64,000 nt of DNA from CBDCUC01 sp965222485 (GTDB taxonomy: Bacteria; Pseudomonadota; Alphaproteobacteria; Rhizobiales; Hyphomicrobiaceae). The stretch is taken from assembly GCA_965222485.1 (NCBI GenBank), contig CBDCUC010000039.1:310001-374000 (forward strand), written 5' to 3'. Position numbers and translations under genes: made by a program. A model generated the notes under the pieces. It was not told where the DNA came from and did not search any database. It saw nothing but the letters and a program-made list of their open reading frames with translations. Positions 16,742-26,134 of this stretch are shown here, piece after piece. The stretch's first letter is position 1; each line of letters opens with the position of its first letter.

Positions 16742-17515
16742 TTATTGACTGCAATCGATCGTCACGGTGAATTCTTCAATGTTGTTGGCTTCGTTGGTTT
16801 CGTTGACCAAATTATAGGGGTCGACGACGGCGTAGAGACGAACTGTGATCGGACCTTGCGCGCCATAGACACCGGACACGGTGGCTTCCTGACTGACCGA
16901 CAGTCCCGAAAGACGCATCAAAGCGCCGGTTTGTTCGCTGGTTAGCGTTCCTGTGACATCCTCACCCTGGTCACGCTGAAATTCGCGGATCGCAGCGCGT
17001 GTATTCGACCCAATGACGCCATCGACACCTTCAGTATCAAAGCCAAGTTTGGTCAATGCCTGTTGAATCACACGAACACGGTTCGGGCCCGATGACGATG
17101 TGCCAACCCTGCGTACGCGCCGCGTGCTGCGATTGCTGACCGGACCAAAGTGGCGGCCCTTCTTTACAACGTCTTCACCCAGCGAGAACGCGATGCCTTC
17201 CTGATCGAACGGGTCAAGGGCCTCGCGCTTGGTTTTCTTCGCGATCATGTCGATGTTCTCGGGCACATAAACTGCGAGCATGGAGCGCACGGCCCGCTCG
17301 GTCAGTGATAGTTCAGCCTTGCTCTCGCCCTGGTTCTTGATGGCGATGCGGCCCGAAGCCAGCGGCTCTGACGTCGCACAGCTGCCTGCCTGCACGCGCG
17401 AATCTTCCACGTTGATGATGAGGTCGGCTTCCGCATGCGCAGCGCTTGTCGCCAGTATCAAGCCCAACGCCGCGAGCATTGAGGCTCCAAAGGCTTTTCT
17501 AGTTTGCGAAATCAT
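16742..17515 (-). CDS. Exported protein: peptidoglycan-binding domain inside a CARDB-like fold
   Basis: The function is unknown. The 257-residue product has a signal peptide (1-28, ending TSAAHA) and then a beta-rich region (about 30-115) with ADLIINVEDSRVQAGSC and RIAIKNQGES. A PG_binding_1 domain follows at about 146-203 (VIQQALTKLGFDTEGVDGVIGSNTRAAIREFQRDQG). The C-terminus (212-257) has YAVVDPYNLVNETNEANNIEEFTVTIDC, the ending typical of CARDB-type immunoglobulin-like domains. C46 and C255 could bridge the two outer pieces. ATG 17515 is chosen because the signal peptide starts there; the frame is open to 17650. It is convergent with pnkp and divergent from hisS. Confidence 0.75.
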   Translation of the reverse strand: MISQTRKAFGASMLAALGLILATSAAHAEADLIINVEDSRVQAGSCATSEPLASGRIAIKNQGESKAELSLTERAVRSMLAVYVPENIDMIAKKTKREALDPFDQEGIAFSLGEDVVKKGRHFGPVSNRSTRRVRRVGTSSSGPNRVRVIQQALTKLGFDTEGVDGVIGSNTRAAIREFQRDQGEDVTGTLTSEQTGALMRLSGLSVSQEATVSGVYGAQGPITVRLYAVVDPYNLVNETNEANNIEEFTVTIDCSQ

Positions 17516-17990
17516 GTCCCTACGGCCCCCGGAATCGATAATTGATAGGTTGTACTGATCAATCGACCATATATCAGGACCGTCACGGACTGGAAGATGC
17601 CGAACGGCCGATACCCCCGATGACTGTGCCCCAACACCATTGGAGTGCATTAGAGTGATGAAAATGCCTCACTTTTTGTCGTGTATAAGTGTTTGAAAAA
17701 TGGGGAAAACCTCAAGTCACTGTAGGATTGGGGGACGTTTCGGGAAGCTGCGGTGTTGTCCCCGCGGGAAAGTGAGTCGTTAGGCTATGCAAAACCGCGC
17801 GGGTTTAGGGCAAACAACGCCGCGCAATGCCCCCATGTAATCCTTGCCTGCGGCGCGGGATAGCCGCCCGAACCGTCTCGCTTTCCGGCACGACCGGCAA
17901 CCGCTTTGCACCGACCTATCAAACCGTGATATGGCGGGCGCTCAATACCAACTTACGCTTCACGCGAAGAAAAAAGCTCAAGCTCATTCC
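17516..17990. other. Divergent intergenic region before hisS
   Basis: These 475 bp separate the exported protein gene from hisS. The hisS frame is open from 17844, but the first 49 codons do not resemble the family. A weak inverted repeat, GGGGAC (17731-17736) and GTCCCC (17758-17763), is the only structure noticed. No RNA gene was recognised. Confidence 0.4.
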
Positions 17991-19484
17991 ATGGCAAAGT
18001 CGGACAAGAAATCGCGGCCCAAGGCACGCCTGCCCAAGGGCTTGCGTGACATCGAGAAGGACGAAATTCGTCTCAACCAGTCGATGCTGCGAGCCATACG
18101 CGACACCTACGAAGCTTACGGCTTTGAGCCGTTGGAAACGCCGGCTTTGGAATACACCGATGCGCTCGGCAAGTTTTTGCCCGACTCGGATCGGCCCAAC
18201 GAAGGCGTCTTTTCCCTGCAGGACGAAGATGAGCAGTGGATGTCGCTGCGCTACGATCTGACCGCTCCGCTCGCCCGCTACGTCGCGCAGAACTATGACC
18301 AGTTGCCAAAGCCCTTCAGGCGTTACGCAACGGGACCTGTTTGGCGCAATGAAAAACCAGGCCCTGGGCGTTTTCGCCAGTTCACGCAGTTTGATGCCGA
18401 TACGGTGGGGACCGACAACATCGCCGCTGACGCCGAGATGTGCATGCTCGCCGCCGAAACCTTGGAGCGGCTTGGAATTGAGCGCGGCCAATATGTTGTG
18501 AAGGTCAACAACCGCAAGGTGTTGGACGGAGTGCTTGAGGGTATTGGTATTGATACACAAGAGGACGACAATCCGCGCCGTCTTGTGGTCTTGCGCGCGA
18601 TCGATAAGCTCGACCGGTTGGGCCCACAAGGCGTCGAGGCATTACTTGGCAAAGGGCGCAAGGACGAATCCGGGGATTTCACGGCGGGTGCCGGGCTTCC
18701 AACGGCAGCAATTGAAAATGTCATGTCCTTTGTACAGGCTGCAAGCGGCGGCGCAGATGCATTAGGTGAACTTGAACCTCTGGTTGGAGCGAGCGAGCTG
18801 GGACGCCAGGGATTGGAAGAGTTGGCAACAATCGCCAAACTTGTATCGGCGGGTGGTTATGAGGCCGACCGCATCCGCATCGATCCCTCTGTCGTCCGTG
18901 GACTCGATTATTACACCGGACCAGTATTTGAGGCCGAACTCACGTTCGAAGTGAAGAACGATGCCGGCCAGGTGGTCCGCTTCGGCTCAGTCGGCGGCGG
19001 TGGGCGCTATGACGATTTGGTTGCCCGCTTCACGGGACGCTCCGTTCCCGCTACCGGGTTTTCCATCGGCGTATCGCGGCTGCAGGCAGCGCTCGGCGCA
19101 CTAAACAAGGCTGAAATGTCGGCTACGTTGGGGCCTGTCGTGGTTCTCGTCATGGATAAAGCCGAAGTTGCGCGCTACCAGGCAATGGCGCAGGAGTTGC
19201 GTAACGCAGGCATCCGCGCTGAACTTTATCTTGGAACATCGGGTATGAAGGCGCAGATGAAATACGCCGACAAGCGTGGTGCGCCATGCGTCGTCATACA
19301 AGGCTCGGACGAACGCGACAAAGGTGAGGTTCAAATCAAGGATCTGATCGAGGGTACAAAGCTGTCGCAATCAATTTCCGATTCCAAGGAGTGGCGCGAA
19401 TCGAGGCCGGCACAGGTCTCGGTTGGCGAAGATCAGCTTGTGGCCGGCGTGCGTGAAATCCTGGCGCGTCATACTGGAAACTAG
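17991..19484 (+). CDS. hisS: Histidyl-tRNA synthetase
   Basis: HisRS charges tRNA-His with histidine in the cytoplasm. The 497-residue protein is a class II synthetase: motif 1 region LPKGLRDIEKDEI, motif 2 GPVWRNEKPGPGRFRQFTQFDAD, histidine A sequence VRGLDYYTGPVFEAEL and motif 3 VGGGGRYDDLVARF with GFSIGVSRL, then the anticodon-binding domain from about 400. ATG 17991 (AKSDKKSRPKARLPKG) matches the usual alphaproteobacterial start. It heads hisS-hisZ-hisG in one direction (54 bp to hisZ), an arrangement common in alphaproteobacteria that couples tRNA charging to histidine synthesis. Confidence 0.95.
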   Translation: MAKSDKKSRPKARLPKGLRDIEKDEIRLNQSMLRAIRDTYEAYGFEPLETPALEYTDALGKFLPDSDRPNEGVFSLQDEDEQWMSLRYDLTAPLARYVAQNYDQLPKPFRRYATGPVWRNEKPGPGRFRQFTQFDADTVGTDNIAADAEMCMLAAETLERLGIERGQYVVKVNNRKVLDGVLEGIGIDTQEDDNPRRLVVLRAIDKLDRLGPQGVEALLGKGRKDESGDFTAGAGLPTAAIENVMSFVQAASGGADALGELEPLVGASELGRQGLEELATIAKLVSAGGYEADRIRIDPSVVRGLDYYTGPVFEAELTFEVKNDAGQVVRFGSVGGGGRYDDLVARFTGRSVPATGFSIGVSRLQAALGALNKAEMSATLGPVVVLVMDKAEVARYQAMAQELRNAGIRAELYLGTSGMKAQMKYADKRGAPCVVIQGSDERDKGEVQIKDLIEGTKLSQSISDSKEWRESRPAQVSVGEDQLVAGVREILARHTGN

Positions 19485-19538
19485 AACAACAAATTTCGCG
19501 GGTCCCCTCCGCACTGAGCAGCAAACGGACCGACTGAA

Positions 19539-20717
19539 ATGGTTGCCGAAACGGCACGAAAATTCGAAAGCCTCGAGGCACAGGCACAGATTATCATGCA
19601 GGTGTTCACCGAAGCCGGTCATGAGATGGTTTCGCCCGCTGTAATTCAGCCAGCCAACATCTACCTTGACGTCATCGGCGAAACGTTACGTGCGCGAAGT
19701 TATGTGTTCACCGACCCGGAAGGCGATGAGTTATGCCTCCGTCCTGACCTGACCGTACCCACCTGCAGACTTCACATCGAGCGCCACCGAGACGCCGATA
19801 TAGAGGCAAGGTACTGCTACAACGGAACAGCATTTCGCTTCCAGCCGGAAGGCGCCGATGCAGCCCACCCGCGCGAGTTCCGCCAGGCCGGACTCGAGTC
19901 CATCGGAGTTCAGGACCGAGAACGCGCAGAAGCGCAAACACTGGCTTTGATACTTGAGGCGTTGCAGTCGGTCGGCCTCACGCAGTGGCGCCTGCGCATT
20001 GGTGATTTAGGATTGTTTCGCGCTATTCTTGACTCAGTTTCAATGCCGGAGCGTTGGCGCAAACGCCTGCGCCATCAGTTTTGGCGCCCGGACGCATTCC
20101 GGGCAGAACTGCATCGCTTGACGACCGAACCCGCAACTGCGGTTGCCGGTCTCCCCGAAGAGTTGATGACAAAACTGGATGCCGATGATCCGCAAGCGGC
20201 TCTTGGCGAGGTGGCTGCATACCTGGAACGTCAGGAGATTGAGGTCATTGGCGTGCGCAGACTTGAGGAAATTACCGAAAGCCTTTTAGCGCTTGCAACT
20301 GATGCACGTTCCGATCCGCTGTCCGCGGACACTGCAAATCTGATTGAAAGCTATGTCGGCGTTACAGCGCCGGCACGTGCCGCCGGTGCACGGCTCAAAG
20401 ATCTGATGCGAGACCAGGGTGTTGATATCACCGAAGCACTTGACGTCTACCATCGGCGCTTGAAGCTTCTTGCCGATGCCGGCATCGATATAGCGCGTGC
20501 AGATTTCTCCGCTGAATTCGGCCGTACCCTTGAATATTACACTGGGTTTGTATTCGAGGTTGTGACGACAGGCCTTGGAGAGGCTAGCCCGGTGGCCGGC
20601 GGTGGCCGCTACGACGACATGATGCGCATGTGCGGTGCAGGCAAAGATCAACCTGCCGTAGGCGCTGCAATCCACACCGAGCGCCTGCTATCCGCGATCA
20701 ATGGGGATGCGTCATGA
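19539..20717 (+). CDS. hisZ: ATP phosphoribosyltransferase regulatory subunit HisZ
   Basis: HisZ is a catalytically inactive paralogue of histidyl-tRNA synthetase that forms a hetero-octamer with short HisG and gives it histidine feedback inhibition. The 392-residue protein keeps the class II fold, with CLRPDLTVPTCRLH, ARYCYNGTAFRFQP, EFRQAGLESIG, FGRTLEYYTGFVFEV and VAGGGRYDDMM, but lacks the anticodon-binding domain seen in hisS. Its stop codon overlaps the hisG start (ATGA at 20714-20717), indicating translational coupling of the two subunits. Confidence 0.93.
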   Translation: MVAETARKFESLEAQAQIIMQVFTEAGHEMVSPAVIQPANIYLDVIGETLRARSYVFTDPEGDELCLRPDLTVPTCRLHIERHRDADIEARYCYNGTAFRFQPEGADAAHPREFRQAGLESIGVQDRERAEAQTLALILEALQSVGLTQWRLRIGDLGLFRAILDSVSMPERWRKRLRHQFWRPDAFRAELHRLTTEPATAVAGLPEELMTKLDADDPQAALGEVAAYLERQEIEVIGVRRLEEITESLLALATDARSDPLSADTANLIESYVGVTAPARAAGARLKDLMRDQGVDITEALDVYHRRLKLLADAGIDIARADFSAEFGRTLEYYTGFVFEVVTTGLGEASPVAGGGRYDDMMRMCGAGKDQPAVGAAIHTERLLSAINGDAS

Positions 20718-21442
20718 AGGACGACCAGGACATCAATTCGCAGGCGCAACTGCAGCTTGCGATCCCCTCAAAGGGTCGGCTGATGGAGCAGTCCCTAGAA
20801 TTTTTTCACAATGCCGGATTGAATGTGCGCAAGACCGGCAGCGAACGCGGTTACAAAGGCGAAATAGAGGGTTTGGAAGCAGTCGACGTCGCCTTTGTGT
20901 CGGCGTCTGAAATCGCCAGCCTTCTAAAAGCTGGTAAAGCCCATCTCGGAATTACCGGCGAAGACCTCGTCCAGGAGCGCATGTCAGATTGGGAGAACCG
21001 TGTCGTCCTGGCCAAGAAGCTGGGCTTTGGTCACGCCAACGTCGTTGTGGCAGTCCCGGAAAGTTGGATCGACATCAACACCATGGCGGACCTCGACGAA
21101 ATTGCGGCTACCTTTCGCGACAATCACGGCCGTTGGTTCCGCGTTGCCACTAAGTACTTGAACCTGACACGCGCGTATTTCAGCGCCAAGGGGTTTAACG
21201 ACTACAGGATCGTCGAAAGTCTAGGCGCAACCGAAGGTACGCCCGCATCAGGAACAGCAGACATGATCGTGGACATCACCACAACCGGCTCCACGCTCAG
21301 GGCCAATGGTTTGAAGATCTTGAAAGATGGGGTAATCCTCGATTCCCAAGCCACACTCGTCGTCTCCAACGTTGCCACGTGGACGCCGCGCATGCGCGAG
21401 GCGCAAAACGAGATCATGTCGCGCTTGGAAGCCTCGGACTAG
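20714..21442 (+). CDS. hisG: ATP phosphoribosyltransferase catalytic subunit, short form
   Basis: HisG catalyses the first step of histidine synthesis, joining ATP and PRPP. The 242-residue protein is the short form without the C-terminal regulatory domain, consistent with the adjacent hisZ. Motifs include LQLAIPSKGRLMEQ, HLGITGEDLVQE, VATKYLNLTRAYF and the PRPP loop GTADMIVDITTTGSTLRANGL. The ATG overlaps the hisZ stop by four bases. The frame is open further upstream inside hisZ, but the overlap start is the usual one. It ends 16 bp before a convergent gene. Confidence 0.94.
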   Translation: MKDDQDINSQAQLQLAIPSKGRLMEQSLEFFHNAGLNVRKTGSERGYKGEIEGLEAVDVAFVSASEIASLLKAGKAHLGITGEDLVQERMSDWENRVVLAKKLGFGHANVVVAVPESWIDINTMADLDEIAATFRDNHGRWFRVATKYLNLTRAYFSAKGFNDYRIVESLGATEGTPASGTADMIVDITTTGSTLRANGLKILKDGVILDSQATLVVSNVATWTPRMREAQNEIMSRLEASD

Positions 21443-21458
21443 GTTGATCGCGCTGGCA

Positions 21459-22775
21459 TTACCGATTGGGTGCACGAAAATTGCGCAAGACGTCGATCGC
21501 ACGACGGCGCAATTCGCTAGGGATCGCATTATATAGGCGCTTCAGACTCGGCCGCAGGATCTGGTGATAGCAGCGCGCCAGAACCAAAGCAGGCGTTGTA
21601 AAAGCGATCACATAGTCGCGCACGCCGACACTGTTATCGCTCCATTCCATTTTGTATGCATCGGCCGGCGCCAACAGATCGTATTGGCTCAGGCCTTCAG
21701 AAAAGCATGCAGCTAACGTGTCTTCCTGCTGCAGGGCGCCTGGGGCATCGCGGTAATACTTTGCATCGAACGTAGCCAGGTGCGCATGAAGGTGTCCTTT
21801 GTGAACGAACGAGACCTCGATCGCCGCCGGTTCATCGCCACATGACAGAACTGAAACGCGCGGGGCGATATCGATATGGCCGCTGCTAGCCGCATCGACA
21901 AAGAAGGCCTCAAAACGCTTGTCTTGTAACGTCGGAGAGATTTGTCCACGCGATTGCAGCCACTCCTTTTTCAAGGCAATCGCAGTCCTGACGGCGGTCT
22001 GGGTTTCTTCGCCGCCCTTTAGATAGGTAAACGCAACTGGTGCGATGTCGGAAAGCCGACGGCGCTGCCTGCGCCGGTTCTTGCGCGTGCGTGACGAAAA
22101 GCGTGTGAGGTAGCTCTTCAGGTCCTTGACTTCACGAAGATTGACGAAAGGAGCAGCAAGTTCCTGCGTCACGATTGCGCCAAGCCCGGGAAGGTGGCGG
22201 GCGAGCGTACTATCGTCGCGCACCTTGCCAAGCGCCATGAAACCGGCGCCGCTATGCCGTCCTAAATGTTCAACGGCTTCATTGAGCCAGAGCCCAGCGT
22301 TGGCATCGGCGTCCATCAGGATATCGCCATACTGTGAAGCCGGCGCGCCGGCCCACACGAGTTCGCACATTCCAAACGATTTTGTCTTGGCAAGCGGCCA
22401 CACCAGAACAAGGCGCCCGTTGACACGGCCGGTGAGCACAAAGAGTGTGACCACTCCGCGTCCGTCTGTTGATGACGGCAATGCATAGTGTTGGGCCCAG
22501 ATCTTAACCCACGAGAAGGCCTGGAAAACGTTATGTGGTTTGCTTGCGCGTTGAAACAGGCTCTGCCACTCGTGCTCTAAAACACAAAGCGAGCGAATGT
22601 CTCTGACAATATCGAAGACGATAGCGCCGTCGCAAACTTCCTCATCCGACGCCTCAGAGGGGCCGGCCTGCGTGGCGTTGATGTCAAGGAGGTCGCTGTC
22701 GAGCATCGTCTGTTGCATCTTGTTCAGTTGCGGGCCGCGCGCGTCCCGCAGCTGCCGGGCTTGCGTCAAGCGCAT
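21459..22775 (-). CDS. GNAT-fold acyltransferase-like protein (CelD/BcsL, Acetyltransf_6 type)
   Basis: This 438-residue protein resembles the alphaproteobacterial CelD/BioF2-like family, whose C-terminal half has a GNAT acyltransferase fold often linked to polysaccharide or lipid modification. Visible parts are HEWQSLFQRASKPHNVFQAFSWVKIWAQHY near 65-95, a basic patch RKNRRRQRRRLSD, and the core from about 240 with ALKKEWLQSRG, EAFFVDAASSGHIDIAPRVSVLSCGDEPAAIEVSFVHKGHLHAHLATFD. The substrate is unknown. It is convergent with hisG and lies just downstream of recQ on the same strand, separated by 121 bp that hold five TTAA boxes, so it may have its own promoter. Confidence 0.7.
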   Translation of the reverse strand: MRLTQARQLRDARGPQLNKMQQTMLDSDLLDINATQAGPSEASDEEVCDGAIVFDIVRDIRSLCVLEHEWQSLFQRASKPHNVFQAFSWVKIWAQHYALPSSTDGRGVVTLFVLTGRVNGRLVLVWPLAKTKSFGMCELVWAGAPASQYGDILMDADANAGLWLNEAVEHLGRHSGAGFMALGKVRDDSTLARHLPGLGAIVTQELAAPFVNLREVKDLKSYLTRFSSRTRKNRRRQRRRLSDIAPVAFTYLKGGEETQTAVRTAIALKKEWLQSRGQISPTLQDKRFEAFFVDAASSGHIDIAPRVSVLSCGDEPAAIEVSFVHKGHLHAHLATFDAKYYRDAPGALQQEDTLAACFSEGLSQYDLLAPADAYKMEWSDNSVGVRDYVIAFTTPALVLARCYHQILRPSLKRLYNAIPSELRRRAIDVLRNFRAPNR

Positions 22776-22790
22776 AAGTCCCAGTCAGCC

Positions 22791-22861
22791 TTAACCGATG
22801 CCGGCTTAAACGGGCTTAAGACCGCGCCCAGCCGATGCAGTTAAGGTGACCAAAGTGTTAA
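22791..22861. promoter_or_regulatory. Cluster of TTAA boxes upstream of the acyltransferase gene
   Basis: Five TTAA boxes occur in 71 bp, at 22791, 22806, 22816, 22841 and 22858. Two of them belong to GGCTTAA direct repeats (22803-22809 and 22813-22819) spaced exactly 10 bp, one helical turn. TTAA/TTAACC boxes are half-sites of the cell-cycle regulator CtrA, whose usual spacing is seven bases; here the closest pair is six apart, so the match is imperfect. Confidence 0.3.
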
Positions 22862-22896
22862 GCGTGCCATAGTGATTGGCACCGCAAGCAGCCTTG

Positions 22897-25095
22897 TCAA
22901 AGCAATTCGGCCAGAAGGCACTTCAGTGTTCCGATGTCGTAGCGCCCGTCCAGTGTCGAATGGACTGGCCCAAGCCTGCCGCTCTCCAGCGTGCCCAGAC
23001 GTTCGAATGCCGCGTGCACTTCATCGACGTCTGCAGGCTCCAAGGCCAGCACATCCTTGGCGCTGACCAGTCCGGCTTCGATTGCTTCGGCAAATTGCCC
23101 CATGACCGCGCTCACATCCATGGCGCGCGCCTCGGCAATTTTATCGGCATCCAATCCCTCAAGGTGCAGCTTGAGCGTTTCATTGACGCTGGCCGACAAG
23201 CGGTTGTCGAGCACAGGGTCTTTTGGATGCGCGGCGATAATTTTTAAGAATGCCTTGCCGTAACGTTTGATCTTGCTGGCGCCAAGCCCAGTGATATCGC
23301 CAAGCTCCGAGAGCCGCACCGGCCGTCGCTCGGCTAGCTCGACAAGCGTGCGGTCATGGCAGATCACGTAAGGCGGCACCTTGGCTTTCTTCGACAGCTG
23401 AAGCCGTTTCGCTTTCAGGGCCTCGAAAACATCCCGGTCCTTATCGTTGACCGAGACCGGAGCCGCACGTGTGCGCCCGCCACTGCGCCGCGATTTTGTC
23501 TTCGCCTTTTGCACGCGCAGTTTGCGCATCGTGAAGACATCTTCGCCTCGCAATACGGGCCGTGCACGCTCTGTCAGCGCAAGCGTCCCATGCCCCTCGC
23601 TGTCGCCGCACAAATGACCCGCCGCTACGAGTTGGCGAAACAGTGCGCGCCAGGTTGCTGCGTCACAGTCCTTGCCGATGCCGAAGACCGGTAATAAGTC
23701 ATGGCCGTTGCGCACAAGACGTTCTGACTCTTTGCCCGTCAGAACATCGATGAGATAGCCGACGCCGAACCGCTGGCCGGTCCGGTAGACGGTAGACAAG
23801 GCTTTTTGTGCCAACACTGTGCCGTCGACCGTTTCTGGCGGATTGAGACAGTTATCGCAATTGCCGCAAGGCTCAGCCAACGTCTCGCTGAAGTAGGCGA
23901 GCAGAGCCTGACGCCGGCAACCTGCCATTTCCGCCATGCCGATGAGCGCGTCGAGTTTTTGCCGCTGCACCTGCTTGAACGCGTCGGAACCTTCGCTTTG
24001 CGCAATCCACTGGCGCTGCTGCACGACGTCCTGCAGCCCGTAAGCCATCCACGCATCGGCCGGTGCGCCGTCACGGCCTGCACGTCCTGTCTCCTGATAG
24101 TAGGCTTCGACGGATTTTGGCAAATTGAGATGGGCGACAAAGCGCACGTCTGGCTTATCGATACCCATGCCGAAAGCAATCGTCGCGACGATGATAATTC
24201 CGTCTTCGGCAAGAAAGCGCGACTGCGCTGCTTGCCGGTCTTCATTGGACAGTCCGGCGTGATAGGCAAATGCCGTGCGCCCTTTACCCCTGAGGAATGC
24301 CGCCGTTTCCTCGACCCCACGTCTTGACAGACAGTAGACGATACCAGCACTACCAGCGTGCTCACTCTCAATAAACCGCCACAAGCGTTCGCGCGCACTC
24401 ATCGATCCTGCTTCGGCGATTTGATAACGGATATTCTTGCGGTCAAAACTCGCAACAAAACGCTTTGCTTTTTGCAGATGAAGCTCGTGCACGATTTCTT
24501 CGCGAGTACGTTCATCTGCTGTCGCCGTCAACGCGATGCGCGGCACATTGGGAAAGCGTGTTGCGAGACACTTGAGCTGGCGGTATTCAGGGCGGAAGTC
24601 GTGCCCCCATTGCGAGACGCAATGCGCCTCATCGATTGCAAACAACGCAAGGTCGACCCGGCTCAAAGCATCAAGCGTTCTGTCCTGCACCAGCCGTTCG
24701 GGCGCCACGTAAATGAGATCTAGCCCACCGTTGTTAAGCGCGCTCAAAACGTCTTGCTGCTCATCCCAACTCTGCGTGGAATTCAAGAATGCGGCTTTTA
24801 CGCCGGCTTGGCGCAACGCGTCCACCTGGTCCTGCATTAACGCTATCAGCGGCGAGACAATCACCCCGGTTCCGGCACGAACCAGCGCCGGGATCTGATA
24901 GCACAGCGATTTGCCGCCACCTGTTGGCATCAGCGCCAGCACGTCGCCATCCGCCAGCATGGTTTCAATGATGTCCGCCTGATGCAGACGAAACGCCTTA
25001 TAGCCAAAGACGTCGTTGAGCACGCGGTGCGCATGCTCCATTGAGCCCGCAGGCGTATCGGGAACATCAAAGAGCGTTTGCTGCGCGGGCGGCAT
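22897..25095 (-). CDS. recQ: ATP-dependent DNA helicase RecQ
   Basis: RecQ is a 3'-5' DNA helicase acting in recombination and repair of stalled forks. The 732-residue protein has the helicase core with Walker A PTGGGKS (57-63) and DEAH (155-158), the RecQ motif FRLHQ, and motif VI region QETGRAGRDG. The RQC zinc site is seen as CRRQALL...EPCGNCDNC, followed by a winged helix. An HRDC domain lies around 570-640 (DVFEALKAKRLQLSKKAKVPPYVICHDRTL). The last 80 residues form an extra helix-turn-helix tail common in proteobacterial long RecQ. It is transcribed from a promoter in the 471-bp region to the right. Confidence 0.95.
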   Translation of the reverse strand: MPPAQQTLFDVPDTPAGSMEHAHRVLNDVFGYKAFRLHQADIIETMLADGDVLALMPTGGGKSLCYQIPALVRAGTGVIVSPLIALMQDQVDALRQAGVKAAFLNSTQSWDEQQDVLSALNNGGLDLIYVAPERLVQDRTLDALSRVDLALFAIDEAHCVSQWGHDFRPEYRQLKCLATRFPNVPRIALTATADERTREEIVHELHLQKAKRFVASFDRKNIRYQIAEAGSMSARERLWRFIESEHAGSAGIVYCLSRRGVEETAAFLRGKGRTAFAYHAGLSNEDRQAAQSRFLAEDGIIIVATIAFGMGIDKPDVRFVAHLNLPKSVEAYYQETGRAGRDGAPADAWMAYGLQDVVQQRQWIAQSEGSDAFKQVQRQKLDALIGMAEMAGCRRQALLAYFSETLAEPCGNCDNCLNPPETVDGTVLAQKALSTVYRTGQRFGVGYLIDVLTGKESERLVRNGHDLLPVFGIGKDCDAATWRALFRQLVAAGHLCGDSEGHGTLALTERARPVLRGEDVFTMRKLRVQKAKTKSRRSGGRTRAAPVSVNDKDRDVFEALKAKRLQLSKKAKVPPYVICHDRTLVELAERRPVRLSELGDITGLGASKIKRYGKAFLKIIAAHPKDPVLDNRLSASVNETLKLHLEGLDADKIAEARAMDVSAVMGQFAEAIEAGLVSAKDVLALEPADVDEVHAAFERLGTLESGRLGPVHSTLDGRYDIGTLKCLLAELL

Positions 25096-25566
25096 GCGGC
25101 TGTCGGGCTTTCATGATCTGGATCAGGGGCAAGTCTTGCGCAAACCTAGTGCGATTCTCAAAAGGCATGGGCGGCCCATACGCCACCATTCACAAATCAT
25201 CTTCGCCCGGCACCGACTTTAGCGGACAACTTCGCTTAAATGGTCGCAACGATTGGGTATAAAAAAGCAAAGGATCATGCAGTTTCAACCGCACAAAGAG
25301 GAATGAATTCACTGAAAAATTGAGCCAAAACAAGCACGTTTCCAGCCCGGGCTTGCTGAATGATACCTATCGATGACATTCAGTGTCGGTTCATATTGAC
25401 CGGTCTATCTTTGTGAGGAATTTGGCGCCCCATGCCGGGCATCCAAGATGTGTTAACCGGGCCTGGACGTCGCATCAGCCGGCCCACCGAACCCTAAGGG
25501 TTGACGTGCAACCCGGCAGGCTTCATTCAACACTGGCGACGACGGACATAGACGAGGTGAATTGAA
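25096..25566. other. Divergent intergenic region between recQ and a small exported protein
   Basis: No gene is supported in these 471 bp. Two structures stand out: a palindrome AGCCCGGGCT at 25344-25353 and an inverted repeat CTGAATG (25356-25362) / CATTCAG (25377-25383) with a 14-bp spacer. A good ribosome binding site, GAGGTG, precedes the next gene. Confidence 0.4.
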
Positions 25567-25857
25567 ATGACGTTCTTCAAGACTGGTGCTGCACTTTCAA
25601 TCGCTGCCGCATTAGGTGCGATGACGCTTTTGCCGGTCTCCGCCAACGCGCAGGCCAGTTGTGCCTGGTATGCGTCCACGGCACTGAAGCAGGAACAGGA
25701 AAACCAACGCCTCAAGTGCGGCTTCACCGGACCTGAGTGGAGCTTGGATCTGAAGGGTCACACGCTGTGGTGCAAATCGGTACCGCCCGAGACCTGGAAA
25801 GCCTCCGCGCAAAAGCGCAAGCAGATGCTGACGGACTGCTCGGAGAAAAAGTCCTGA
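25567..25857 (+). CDS. Small exported protein with four cysteines, unknown function
   Basis: I do not recognise a named family. The 96-residue product starts at ATG 25567, with GAGGTG about eight bases upstream. It has a clear signal peptide of about 29 residues ending SANAQA. The mature part of roughly 67 residues has four cysteines (SCAWY, KCGFTG, WCKS, DCSE) and several Trp and Lys, which points to a small disulfide-bonded periplasmic or secreted protein. It stands alone and is followed by a strong terminator at 25940-25985. Confidence 0.7.
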   Translation: MTFFKTGAALSIAAALGAMTLLPVSANAQASCAWYASTALKQEQENQRLKCGFTGPEWSLDLKGHTLWCKSVPPETWKASAQKRKQMLTDCSEKKS

Positions 25858-25939
25858 TCTAGATAGCGCTCTTTTTGAGTTTCCCCCGGGCCGCGTCTTC
25901 CCCCCCCAAGTGATCCCTCTGAAGCGGCCCACCACGCTG

Positions 25940-25985
25940 GCAACGGCTGCCCGGTCCCCCCACCGGTGCAGCCGTTGCTCTTTTT
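25940..25985 (+). terminator. Rho-independent terminator after the small exported protein
   Basis: An 11-bp stem GCAACGGCTGC / GCAGCCGTTGC (25940-25950 with 25968-25978) continues as a second 5-bp stem CCGGT / ACCGG past a single bulge, with a loop of six C, and is followed by TCTTTTT. It lies 82 bp after the stop codon at 25857 and about 150 bp before the TIR gene. Confidence 0.85.
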
Positions 25986-26134
25986 GGGCACCGAGTGTGA
26001 AAAGAGCGTTGAGGGCCCGTTCCACACTTCGCCCCCTAGTCGACATTCAGCTGACGCGGGCTAAGGGTCAGCTACGGACACACGTACTCTTGCCGGCCGC
26101 CACCAAGTATGGCTCAATATTCTCATGAGCTGGC

